A stretch of 64,000 bases of DNA from Lachnospiraceae bacterium (GTDB taxonomy: Bacteria; Bacillota; Clostridia; Lachnospirales; Lachnospiraceae), in the NCBI GenBank assembly GCA_014804755.1, contig JAAUZE010000008.1, positions 1-64,000 of the forward strand, in the 5' to 3' direction. Under the pieces are notes generated by a model. It made no database searches and was not told the origin of the DNA. It was given only the letters and a program-made list of their open reading frames with translations. Both the position numbers and the translations under genes were made by a program. How positions within the stretch are numbered: position 1 is the stretch's first letter; every line of letters begins with the position of its first letter. Positions 36,002 to 43,057 of this stretch are shown here, piece after piece.

Positions 36002-37195
36002 ATGAAATTCTATTCAAAGAGGGAAGCGAGGCATCTGCTGTGCCGTTATCACAATCTGGACGGTGCGGAAGCGTTGTGCGGGAAAGCGGGCGCAGAGAAG
36101 ATCATGCAGCGAATACACAGTATTCAATATGATCCGTTAAATGTTGTAGCAAGAAATGCGGATCTGGTATTGCAGGCGCGAGTAAAGGATTACAAAGAGC
36201 AGGATCTTTATGATCTTTTATATCAAGAGCACAAACTGGCGGATGGATTTGACAAAGAAATGTGTATTTATGAATCCAAAGATTTTGAACGTTTTAGCCA
36301 TGTGCGGGGCGAGCACTTAAAACAGGTCGTGTTAACGCTGCAATACCGGAATCAAATGGGGGCGTTGGAGATCCTGGACGATGTGAGAGATTTTGTGACA
36401 AAGCATGGCAAGACAGGTGCAAAAGATATTTCCATTGGCGAAGTACGGGAAAGCAGCTGGGGACCGAAGAAATTATCAAGCGCCGCGCTGGATTATTTAT
36501 TTAACAGCGGAGAACTCTGCGTCGCCGGAAAAAAAGGCACACAGAAATACTTCGATCTGACGGAACGTGTACTGTCGGATATCGATTTTTCATGTGATCA
36601 GGACATGACGATCGAGGAATTTTTGGAATGGTATATCGAAAGAAGATTACAGAGCGTCGGCCTGGTCTGGAACAAATCGGGCGGAGCCTGGCAGGGGCAT
36701 TTTGTGGGTGACAATGAACTTCGCAGATCTACGCTGCAAACGCTGGTCGAAAAAAATAAGATTGAGGATGTGCGGGTCGAAGGAATCGAAGAGACGTTTT
36801 ACGTTCCAAAAGGGATGGAAGCATATCTGGAATATCAGACGTCCGATAGTTACGCAAGATTTATCGCGCCGTTGGATAATATGATGTGGGACAGGCAGAT
36901 GGTGGAAGCGCTGTTTGGCTTTACCTACCGCTGGGAAGTATATACGCCTGTTGTGAAAAGAAAATACGGTTATTATGTGCTGCCGGTATTATATAATGGT
37001 GAATTGATCGCAAGGTTTGAGGCGGAGCCGGTTCGTCAGGCGGGAGCATTCGTGATCAAGAATTGGTGGTGGGAATCGGGAATCCAACCGGATGACGATA
37101 TGATCGAAACGATTGAGCAGGAGATGCTGCGCTTTGTGCAATTTCTTCAAGTAGATCATGCAAAAGAGAATATGGAAAAGCTGAGGACTGCGTAA
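36002..37195 (+). CDS. YcaQ/AlkZ-type DNA glycosylase
   Basis: 397-aa winged-helix protein of the HTH_42 (YcaQ/AlkZ) family, which removes alkylated or crosslinked bases. The catalytic-site motif is HSIQYDPLNVV (QxD form, as in YcaQ/AlkX, not QxQ as in AlkZ). Repeated winged helices and the C-terminal FIAPLDNMMWDRQ and YTPVVKRKYGYYVLP are typical. The ATG follows GGAGGAGAGG. It stands alone between two unrelated genes. The role in crosslink repair is inferred from the family. Confidence 0.87.
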   Translation: MKFYSKREARHLLCRYHNLDGAEALCGKAGAEKIMQRIHSIQYDPLNVVARNADLVLQARVKDYKEQDLYDLLYQEHKLADGFDKEMCIYESKDFERFSHVRGEHLKQVVLTLQYRNQMGALEILDDVRDFVTKHGKTGAKDISIGEVRESSWGPKKLSSAALDYLFNSGELCVAGKKGTQKYFDLTERVLSDIDFSCDQDMTIEEFLEWYIERRLQSVGLVWNKSGGAWQGHFVGDNELRRSTLQTLVEKNKIEDVRVEGIEETFYVPKGMEAYLEYQTSDSYARFIAPLDNMMWDRQMVEALFGFTYRWEVYTPVVKRKYGYYVLPVLYNGELIARFEAEPVRQAGAFVIKNWWWESGIQPDDDMIETIEQEMLRFVQFLQVDHAKENMEKLRTA

Positions 37196-37252
37196 GAAAG
37201 CGTGAATATGTACGCGTCAGGCAATAAAAACCAATAATCGGAGGTGTACTTT

Positions 37253-37825
37253 ATGAGAGATCCCTATGAAACATGTCCTGTCTATGAAAGCGAAAAGATT
37301 TTGATAAGGCTGATCGAGGCGGCGGATGCCGACGACCTGCTTTCGGTGTATTCCGATGAGCAGGCGGTGCCGTTCTTTAACAACGACAATTGCAACGGCG
37401 ATGACTTCCATTACACAACGCCTGAGCGGATGAAAAGCGCTGTGGAATTCTGGCAGCAGGCATATCGTGAAAAATGGTTCGTGCGCTGGACGATCATTGA
37501 CAAGCAGATCGGACGCGCCGTTGGAACGATCGAATTGTTTAACCGAAAAGCGCAGGACTATTTTAATGACTGCGGTCTGCTTCGTTTAGACTTGAAAAGC
37601 GATCACGAGCGTGAGGAATGGATTTCTGAGATTCTGTCCCTGATCGTACCCGACGCATTTAAGCGCTTCGGCTGCCGCATGGCGGCGACCAAGGTTCCGC
37701 CTTTTGCGTCAGAGCGCAAATGCGCGGTGGAAAAAGCCGGCTTTGTCCGGTCTGAGGAAGTTTTGATCGGCGGAGACGACGGGAAGATGTATGCGGATTA
37801 TTATGAGAGGAGACTGAATTTTTGA
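37253..37825 (+). CDS. GNAT family N-acetyltransferase
   Basis: 190-aa GNAT. It opens CPVYESEKILIRLIEAADADDLL. The middle has the IGRAVGTIELFNRK strand, and the C-terminus FASERKCAVEKAGFVRSEE is the usual closing motif. The acetyl-CoA loop is less clear than in the other GNATs. ATG 37253 has GGAGG at 37240-37244. Its stop is 63 bases before the tRNA gene. The substrate is unknown. Confidence 0.8.
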   Translation: MRDPYETCPVYESEKILIRLIEAADADDLLSVYSDEQAVPFFNNDNCNGDDFHYTTPERMKSAVEFWQQAYREKWFVRWTIIDKQIGRAVGTIELFNRKAQDYFNDCGLLRLDLKSDHEREEWISEILSLIVPDAFKRFGCRMAATKVPPFASERKCAVEKAGFVRSEEVLIGGDDGKMYADYYERRLNF

Positions 37826-37844
37826 AAAAAAATTATTTTTCTAC

Positions 37845-37873
37845 TTTTCAGAATAGAAATGAAGTAGTATAAT
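37845..37873 (+). promoter_or_regulatory. tRNA promoter
   Basis: TTTTCA (37845-37850), 17 bases, TATAAT (37868-37873), 15 bases before the tRNA 5' end. Confidence 0.65.
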
Positions 37874-37888
37874 AGAGTCGTCACAGAT

Positions 37889-37961
37889 GGGGTATTAGCG
37901 CAGCTGGGAGCGCGCAACATCCGCAATGTTGAGGCCACGGGTTCGAATCCCGTATACTCCA
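37889..37961 (+). tRNA. tRNA-Ala(CGC)-like, integration target
   Basis: A 73-nt cloverleaf: acceptor GGGGTAT/ATACTCC with a G3-U70 pair (the alanine identity element) and A73, D-arm GCGC/GCGC, anticodon stem CAACA/TGTTG, T-arm ACGGG/CCCGT with loop TTCGAAT. The anticodon loop reads TCCGCAA, so bases 34-36 are CGC (Ala). Position 33 is C where U is almost universal. CCA is not encoded in full. The 3' end is repeated at 54204 and, degenerate, at 55206, so the gene is an attachment site. Confidence 0.85.
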
Positions 37962-38029
37962 TGAAAAGAAAATGCCGCAAAACCGAAGGATTTCTTGTGA
38001 AATCAATGGTTTTGCGGCATTTTTATGGT
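37937..38029 (+). repeat. att-like repeat 1 (tRNA 3' end plus terminator)
   Basis: The tRNA 3' half and the terminator GCCGCAAAACC/GGTTTTGCGGC (37974-38018, T-run after). About 85 percent identical over about 90 bases to 54204-54295. It marks the left edge of the phage-tail element. Confidence 0.8.
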
Positions 38030-38093
38030 GGTTTCTTATATGAATGGGATACATCAAAGCAATAAGAAAGTCAAGTCCGCTGAATCGGTTTGA

Positions 38094-38867
38094 TCACAAC
38101 TTTCCTATTACCTTACCCATACATTTTGAGTCTTCTGTCAGGGCTATATTTTTTGAATTCGGATTTAAGGAAATCAATTCTGATGTTCCCAACTTTTTCA
38201 CAAAGCTTTCACCATTTACCATGAATATTCCGATGTCGCCGACCTCAATTGCGTCAACCATTTCTATCAAAAGCGTGTCCCCATCGTGATAAATAGGTTC
38301 CATACTGTTTCCATTTACCCCGATAGCATAATCAGCTTTTTTATATTCGAATATGTTTGGTATCTCAATCCGTTTTGTTGGCGGCATATCAAATACGATC
38401 TGCCCTGTTCCTGCGGATGCAAGGCGATAGTAGTAATTGATAAGGCGCACTGTTTGAGAAGGGGAATCTTCTTGAAAATTGGGATTTTCCAATTTAGTCC
38501 TGTATATTTTTTGACTTTTCAGCTGCTCTGCCATGGAGTATTCACGATCCAGTACCGTATCAACGAATTTTGTCCCGTCAGGGGAGTGTTTGGATATGAA
38601 GCGGTATTTTTTTATGCGTTCATATTCTGATTGTTTTAAGATATAAGAATCTGTTTTTTCTGTGTCATCCGTTAATCCAAGTAAATAATCGCAGGAGACA
38701 TTAAAAAAATCAGACATTTGTTTTAAAAAAGTATGACCGGCTTCACGTTCATCTGTTTCGTAATTTCTAAGCGTCGTTTCTGGGATATTCAGTTTTTCTG
38801 CAAAACTTTTCCGGGTTGCATACCCATTTTCTTTTCTTAGCTGAGTTAAGCGTTCTCCAAAAGTCAC
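38094..38867 (-). CDS. phage-type S24/LexA-like repressor
   Basis: 257-aa repressor. An XRE helix-turn-helix is at about 1-60 (SFAEKLNIPETTLRNYETDE). The S24 self-cleaving domain has cleavage site SAG-TGQ, catalytic Ser in GVNGNSMEPIYHDGD and Lys in ESFVKKLG. RecA-stimulated autocleavage would induce the element in the SOS response. The start is GTG 38867, with GGGAGG 8-13 bases upstream. It is transcribed away from the tail genes, with overlapping control sites in the 200 bases between. Confidence 0.92.
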   Translation of the reverse strand: MTFGERLTQLRKENGYATRKSFAEKLNIPETTLRNYETDEREAGHTFLKQMSDFFNVSCDYLLGLTDDTEKTDSYILKQSEYERIKKYRFISKHSPDGTKFVDTVLDREYSMAEQLKSQKIYRTKLENPNFQEDSPSQTVRLINYYYRLASAGTGQIVFDMPPTKRIEIPNIFEYKKADYAIGVNGNSMEPIYHDGDTLLIEMVDAIEVGDIGIFMVNGESFVKKLGTSELISLNPNSKNIALTEDSKCMGKVIGKL

Positions 38868-38887
38868 ATTAACACCTCCCAATGTTG

Positions 38888-38916
38888 ATTATATGTAATA
38901 GATTGCAACATGTCAA
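38888..38916 (-). promoter_or_regulatory. repressor promoter (consensus)
   Basis: On the - strand TTGACA (38911-38916), 17-base spacer, TATAAT (38888-38893). The operator-like CCCAAAATGAG (38927-38937) lies just upstream of -35. Confidence 0.85.
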
Positions 38917-38926
38917 TATAGAAAAA

Positions 38927-39010
38927 CCCAAAATGAGCATTTTTACACAAAAAACACATTGACAAAATCTCAAATCGAGATTATCATACTAACAAAAAAC
39001 TCAAAATGAG
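38927..39010 (+). promoter_or_regulatory. three operator half-palindromes and rightward promoter
   Basis: Operator-like sites CCCAAAATGAG (38927-38937), CTCAAATCGAG (38969-38979) and CTCAAAATGAG (39000-39010) share CTCAAA/GAG. The second lies in the spacer of TTGACA (38959-38964), 17 bases, TATCAT (38982-38987), so repressor binding would block the rightward transcript. This is a lambda-like switch. Confidence 0.75.
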
Positions 39011-39084
39011 CAGAAAGGAGACAGAAAATGCTCACTATGATAATGACGGACAAAAAGAAAATGGACAAAAGAGGAGGAGCAGGG

Positions 39085-39510
39085 ATGAATGCAAAGGAAT
39101 ACTTAAAACAGTTACAAAAGATGGATGTGATGATAAAGCAGCGACAGCAGGAAAAGGATGAGCTTCGTACGATGTTAGGCAGTATAAGCAGTTTTGATTA
39201 CGCAAAAGATCGTGTGCAGACAAGTCGGGCAAGTGACGCACATTATGTAAAGATTATTGAGAAGATCACAGAAATAGAGGAAGGGATTGGGCACCTGATC
39301 ACCGAATATTTAGAAAAGAAGCATGAAATGATCGGTCAAATTCAAAAACTGAAGAATGATAAACATATTGAAGTTTTGTATAAACGCTATATTGAGTTCA
39401 AACGGATAGAAGATATTGCGGAAGAAATGAATTATACCTATCCGTATGCAATTTCACTTCATGGAAATGCTTTGAAAGAATTTGAAAAGGAAAATGATGG
39501 GTATTTCTAA
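39085..39510 (+). CDS. DUF1492 family phage transcriptional activator
   Basis: About 141 aa. The N-terminal coiled coil is MNAKEYLKQLQKMDVMIKQR. The C-terminal segment VLYKRYIEFKRIEDIAEEM followed by NYTYPYAISLHGNALKEFE resembles sigma-70 region 4. DUF1492 proteins are thought to switch on late phage genes. ATG 39085 has GGAGGAGC at 39073-39080 and matches the family N-terminus; ATG 39028 is also in frame with AAAGGAG and could give a longer form. It is the first gene of the rightward transcript. Confidence 0.82.
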   Translation: MNAKEYLKQLQKMDVMIKQRQQEKDELRTMLGSISSFDYAKDRVQTSRASDAHYVKIIEKITEIEEGIGHLITEYLEKKHEMIGQIQKLKNDKHIEVLYKRYIEFKRIEDIAEEMNYTYPYAISLHGNALKEFEKENDGYF

Positions 39511-39518
39511 AGATGCAT

Positions 39519-39560
39519 ATGTAAATCTTATGTACATCTTAGGTTTGAATGTGATATAGT
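39519..39560 (+). promoter_or_regulatory. candidate late promoter with 11-bp tandem repeat
   Basis: ATGTAAATCTT (39519-39529) and ATGTACATCTT (39530-39540) are exact tandem neighbours. The -10 is TATAGT (39555-39560) and the -35 position falls in the second repeat with no good hexamer, as expected for activator-dependent promoters. The DUF1492 protein is the likely activator. Confidence 0.6.
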
Positions 39561-39572
39561 GGCATTATGAAA

Positions 39573-39612
39573 AATCAGCCAAAGCAAAAATGCTTTTCAG
39601 GGCTGATTTTTT
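39573..39612 (+). terminator. terminator just after the late promoter
   Basis: AATCAGCC (39573-39580) pairs with GGCTGATT (39601-39608), with an inner GCA/TGC helix, then a T6 run. It begins only about 12 bases after the -10 box, so late transcripts must read through it or antitermination is involved. Confidence 0.75.
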
Positions 39613-39624
39613 ATTTTGAGCAGA

Positions 39625-39840
39625 ATGGAGGACGGATGGAAAAATGAGCTGAAATCCTATCGCGCGCACCGGCGAAGATGGACCGGGGCAGCGGCATTTA
39701 TTGTGAGGGATTTACGTACCTTAGTGATGCTGCTTTCGAGTCCGGGGATAAGGCATATGAGGTTAGAGAGGAGGTGTAAATGATAAGAAAAATACGTCCG
39801 AACAGAAGCTTGAAAAAATGAAAAAACTGTTGGAGGGGAG
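39625..39840 (+). pseudogene. remnants of connector/head-proximal genes
   Basis: Three short frames read like protein but lack proper starts: MEDGWKNELKSYRAHRRR from 39625; MDRGSGIYCEGFTYLSDA from 39678, ending EVREEV at about 39780; and DKKNTSEQKLEKMKKLLEG to the stop at 39849, overlapping the next start. Their positions match the small genes that precede the tail terminator in complete contractile phages. They look like what is left after loss of the head module. Confidence 0.45.
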
Positions 39841-39846
39841 TCTGAA

Positions 39847-40278
39847 ATGATCAATACAATCATCGAGTCAATCAGCGCGGCTCTGCAGGATGAATTTGGC
39901 GACGGGTACGAAATCCGTATGGAGGAATCGGAACAGGGTATGGAAAAACCTTGTTTTTTTATATTCTGCCAGAACTCGTCCAATGAGCGGTTTCCCGGGA
40001 ACCGGTATTTTCGGACAAATCCGTTCTGCATCCAATACTTTCCTGTGAGCGGAGAAAAACAGCGGGAATGTAATCGTGCAGCAGAAAGAATGTATCAGTG
40101 CCTGGAGCATGTCACGGTAAAGGGTGATGATAAGCCGGTCATGGGAACAAAAATGAGATATGAGGTTGTTGACGGCGTACTGAACTTTTTTGTGAACTAT
40201 GACATGTTTATGATCAGGCAGCAAAAGAATGAGGGTGCGATGGAAAAGGTAACAGGAAATGTTACCGCGAAAGGGTAA
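39847..40278 (+). CDS. phage tail terminator-like protein (DUF6838/YqbJ-like)
   Basis: 143-aa protein at the place of the skin-element YqbJ. Features are INTIIESISAALQDEFGDGY at the start, KPCFFIF, RTNPFCIQYFP, and VVDGVLNFFVNYDMFM. It probably caps the sheath/tube at the head-proximal end. GGAGGGGAG precedes the ATG. In a headless tail particle this protein would close the upper end. The match rests on local sequence and gene order. Confidence 0.75.
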   Translation: MINTIIESISAALQDEFGDGYEIRMEESEQGMEKPCFFIFCQNSSNERFPGNRYFRTNPFCIQYFPVSGEKQRECNRAAERMYQCLEHVTVKGDDKPVMGTKMRYEVVDGVLNFFVNYDMFMIRQQKNEGAMEKVTGNVTAKG

Positions 40279-40282
40279 GGTG

Positions 40283-40492
40283 ATGAATATGGCGGTAAAA
40301 AAGACGGGTAACTTAGCCGTAAGTGAGCAGAAAAAAGGGGAACGAAAGCTTTCAAAACAGCAGCTGCTTGCGGCAAAACGGTTTCAGGGAAGGAAGGATA
40401 TCGTAAATGCTCTTCTGAAACCTGACAAGCAGTATACGGTTCATACCGTGGAACAGATGATGGATGAATATATGAAAGGAAAGGTGAAATGA
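40283..40492 (+). CDS. small phage structural-region protein, 69 aa
   Basis: A lysine-rich soluble 69-aa protein between the tail terminator and sheath genes. In contractile tail clusters of clostridia a small protein like this is common here; its role is unknown. ATG 40283 has AAGGTG upstream, and an ATG at 40259 lies inside the previous gene. The segment LAAKRFQGRKDIVNALLKPD looks helical and may support a scaffolding or chaperone role, but this is a guess. Confidence 0.6.
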   Translation: MNMAVKKTGNLAVSEQKKGERKLSKQQLLAAKRFQGRKDIVNALLKPDKQYTVHTVEQMMDEYMKGKVK

Positions 40493-40493
40493 C

Positions 40494-41804
40494 ATGGCTT
40501 TAGGAGGAGGAAGTTTTACAACACAGAATAAGGAACTGCCCGGTGCATATATCAATTTTGTATCGGCGGCGTCCGCAAATGCGGCGCTTTCCGACAGGGG
40601 AATCGTCACAATGCCCCTTGAACTTGATTGGGGTGTTGACGGTGAAGTGTTTGAAGTAGGAAACGGGGATTTTCGGGAAAACAGCCTGAAGATCTTTGGT
40701 TATGATTACGCTCATGACAAATTAAAAGGACTTCGGGATCTGTTCGCGAACGCGAGAACGCTTTATGCATACAAACTGACTTCCGGCGGAAAGAAAGCGG
40801 GTAATGATCTTGCCGAAGCACGTTACTGCGGTGTGCGTGGTAATGATCTGAAAGTGATCGTACAGGTAAATGCGGACGACGATGCCCTGTTTGATGTAAA
40901 AACAGTGCTCGATACATCGGTTGTCGATGAACAGACCGTTGCGAACGCGGCAGAGCTGCGTGCAAACGATTTTGTAACATTCAAGACGTCTGCAGAGCTG
41001 GCAGTCACAGCGGCGGCGCCGCTCTCCGGCGGTGAGAACGGAACGGTGGACGGTACTGCTTATCAGACTTATCTTGACAAGATTGAGTCCTATACTTACA
41101 ACGTGATGGGCGTCGTTGTTGCGGATGATACCACGAAAGCGCTGTTTGATTCCTTTGTCAAGCGTCTGCGTGATGAAATGGGCGTCAAGTTCCAGCTTGT
41201 GCTTTACAATTATGCAAAATCCGATTTTTACGGCACGATCAGCGTAAAGAACAGGGTACTTGATGCTGATTGGAGCGAAGCGAGTCTTGTTTATTGGGTG
41301 ACCGGCGTTTCCGCAGGGTGCGAGGTAAACAGAAGCAATCAGAACCGGATTTACAACGGGGGATTCATGGTTGATACGGGTTACACGCAGAATGATCTGA
41401 AGAAAGCGATCAAAACCGGCGAATTCGTGCTGCATAAGGTCGGGGCGGATGTCCGCGTGTTGGAGGACATTAACACGATGGTTACGACTTCCGAAACGCA
41501 GGGGGACATCTTCAAGGAAAATCAGACCGTGCGGGTAATGGATCAGATCGCAAATGATATTGCGGTACTGTTTGACACCAAATATCTGGGTGTGGTTCCC
41601 AATGATGCAGCGGGAAGAATTTCCCTGTGGTCGGATATTGTAAAGCATCACGAACAACTTCAGGAAATCCGGGCAATTGAGAATTTTTCGGATTCGGATG
41701 TGGTCATTGAACAGGGAAGTACAAAGAAATCCGTCGTAGTCACTGACATCGTAACGGTCGTGAATGCGATGAGCAGATTGTATATGAGCGTTACGATTGC
41801 GTAG
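40494..41804 (+). CDS. phage tail sheath protein (XkdK/YqbK-like)
   Basis: 436-aa contractile sheath protein. It begins GGGSFTTQNKELPGAYINFV. VEVGNGDF-like and GYDYAHDKLKGLRDLFANA segments and the C-terminal domain (DIAVLFDTKYLGVVPNDAAG, VVTDIVTVVNAMSRLYM) are typical of PBSX/skin-type sheaths. This makes the particle contractile (R-type). It is followed after 15 bases by the tube gene. GGTGAAATG precedes the start, coupled to the small upstream gene. Confidence 0.93.
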   Translation: MALGGGSFTTQNKELPGAYINFVSAASANAALSDRGIVTMPLELDWGVDGEVFEVGNGDFRENSLKIFGYDYAHDKLKGLRDLFANARTLYAYKLTSGGKKAGNDLAEARYCGVRGNDLKVIVQVNADDDALFDVKTVLDTSVVDEQTVANAAELRANDFVTFKTSAELAVTAAAPLSGGENGTVDGTAYQTYLDKIESYTYNVMGVVVADDTTKALFDSFVKRLRDEMGVKFQLVLYNYAKSDFYGTISVKNRVLDADWSEASLVYWVTGVSAGCEVNRSNQNRIYNGGFMVDTGYTQNDLKKAIKTGEFVLHKVGADVRVLEDINTMVTTSETQGDIFKENQTVRVMDQIANDIAVLFDTKYLGVVPNDAAGRISLWSDIVKHHEQLQEIRAIENFSDSDVVIEQGSTKKSVVVTDIVTVVNAMSRLYMSVTIA

Positions 41805-41819
41805 AAGGAGGAGAGTCAA

Positions 41820-42305
41820 ATGAGCAATAATGTGATGATAAAGTCAAAAGATACGATTTCGGCAGCGTTAGCGGAGTGTTTTGTCACGATCGGTACACGG
41901 CGTTACAATTTCATGCAGGCGATCAAGCTCGAGGCGAAGTTTGAGAAAACAAAGACGGAGATTCCGATTCTTGGAAAGCCGGGAAAAGGGAACAAAGCTA
42001 CCGGGTGGAAGGGTACGGGCTCAGCAACCTTCCATTACAACACATCCATCTTCCGGCAGATGATGTCGCAGTACAAGGATACGGGAGAGGACATCTATTT
42101 TGAAATGCAGATTTCTAACGAGGATCCGGCTTCGGCAGCAGGGCGTCAGACAATCGTTCTGATAGACTGCAACATCGACGGCGGTATTCTGGCTAAGTTT
42201 GATGCGGATGGCGAATATCTGGATGAAGATATGGATTTCACTTTTGAGGACTTTAAGATGCCGGAAACGTTCAAGGACTTGGACGGTTTTCTCACAAATG
42301 GGTAA
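41820..42305 (+). CDS. phage tail tube protein (XkdM/YqbM-like)
   Basis: 161-aa inner tube protein of the DUF2001/XkdM group. Hallmarks are MKSKDTISAALAECF-like start, MQAIKLEAKFEKTKTEIPIL, GSATFHYNTSIFRQMM and DGEYLDEDMDFTFEDF. Tube rings stack inside the sheath. GGAGGAG precedes the ATG. The sheath-tube order is that of PBSX-like tails. Confidence 0.93.
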   Translation: MSNNVMIKSKDTISAALAECFVTIGTRRYNFMQAIKLEAKFEKTKTEIPILGKPGKGNKATGWKGTGSATFHYNTSIFRQMMSQYKDTGEDIYFEMQISNEDPASAAGRQTIVLIDCNIDGGILAKFDADGEYLDEDMDFTFEDFKMPETFKDLDGFLTNG

Positions 42306-42329
42306 CCGTTCTCTGTCCGGAAAATAAAA

Positions 42330-42412
42330 AAAGATACGAATTAACAGCAAAGAAAACCCCGTATATGCGTTCGTATGAGCGTCAAAAAGGGGTTTTCTTT
42401 ACTTGATAACAG
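42330..42412 (+). terminator. hairpin between tube and chaperone genes
   Basis: AAAGAAAACCCC (42350-42361) pairs with GGGGTTTTCTTT (42389-42400) across about 27 bases, then ACTTG. Partial termination here could give excess tube and sheath over downstream baseplate proteins, as in other phages. Confidence 0.6.
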
Positions 42413-42429
42413 AGAGGAAGGTATAGAAA

Positions 42430-42861
42430 ATGTCAAAATTTGCAAAATTTATGAAGACAAACAAGATCGCAAAGGAAAATGTACAGCATCCGGTCACAAA
42501 ATCCATTTGCGACGAAAACGGAAAACCGCTTGCGTGGGAGTTCAAGCACATCACATCCAAGGAGAACGAGGTAATGCGGGAGAGCTGCACGATCGAGGTT
42601 CCTGTAACGGGAAAGTCGAACATGTATCGTCCGAAATTGAAATCCGCTCTTTATATTCAGAAGATGATCGCGGCGTCCGTAGTATATCCTGACTTGTATG
42701 ATGCAGAATTGCAGGACTCCTACGGCGTTAAGACACCGGAAGATTTGTTAATGGAAATGGTTGATGATCCGGGCGAATACAGCGATCTTGCGGCGTTTGT
42801 TCAGAAGATGCAGGGATTTAATGTTTCCTTTGAGGATAAGGTGGAAGAAGCAAAAAACTGA
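42430..42861 (+). CDS. tail assembly chaperone, short form (XkdN-like)
   Basis: 143-aa XkdN-like protein (FAKFMKTNKIAKENVQHPVT, KPLAWEFKHITSKENE). It corresponds to lambda gpG, which coats the tape measure protein during tube assembly. The reading frame ends at a slippery heptamer A-AAA-AAC followed by TGA (42852-42861), so part of the ribosomes should slip to make the longer G-T fusion. AGAGAGGAAGG precedes the ATG. Confidence 0.88.
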   Translation: MSKFAKFMKTNKIAKENVQHPVTKSICDENGKPLAWEFKHITSKENEVMRESCTIEVPVTGKSNMYRPKLKSALYIQKMIAASVVYPDLYDAELQDSYGVKTPEDLLMEMVDDPGEYSDLAAFVQKMQGFNVSFEDKVEEAKN

Positions 42862-43052
42862 TTGAGGAAGGGGATTGGGAAGCGAATTTCGCTTACTATG
42901 CCCTTCTGAAACTTCACATCTTACCTTCTGCGTTTTTAGCGCTGGAGGAGCAGGAAAAGGCATTTGTTGTTGCGGCGATTCAGATAAAAATGGAAACTGA
43001 CAAAAAAGAAAAGAAACGGCTTGATAGTGTATCAAGAAAGAAAGGCAGGTGA
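42430..43052 (+). CDS. tail assembly chaperone, -1 frameshift product (gpGT-like)
   Basis: After slipping back one base at A-AAA-AAC (42852-42858) translation goes on with LIEEGDWEANFAYYALLKL and ends in RKKGR at TGA 43050-43052, adding about 63 residues. No separate start serves this second frame. -1 frameshifting at this gene is conserved across long-tailed phages. The extension ends next to the tape measure start, as expected. Confidence 0.8.
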
Positions 43053-43057
43053 TCTGC

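Noticed and set aside
40722-41819. Reverse-strand ORF of 365 codons
   Set aside because: Antisense shadow of the sheath gene.
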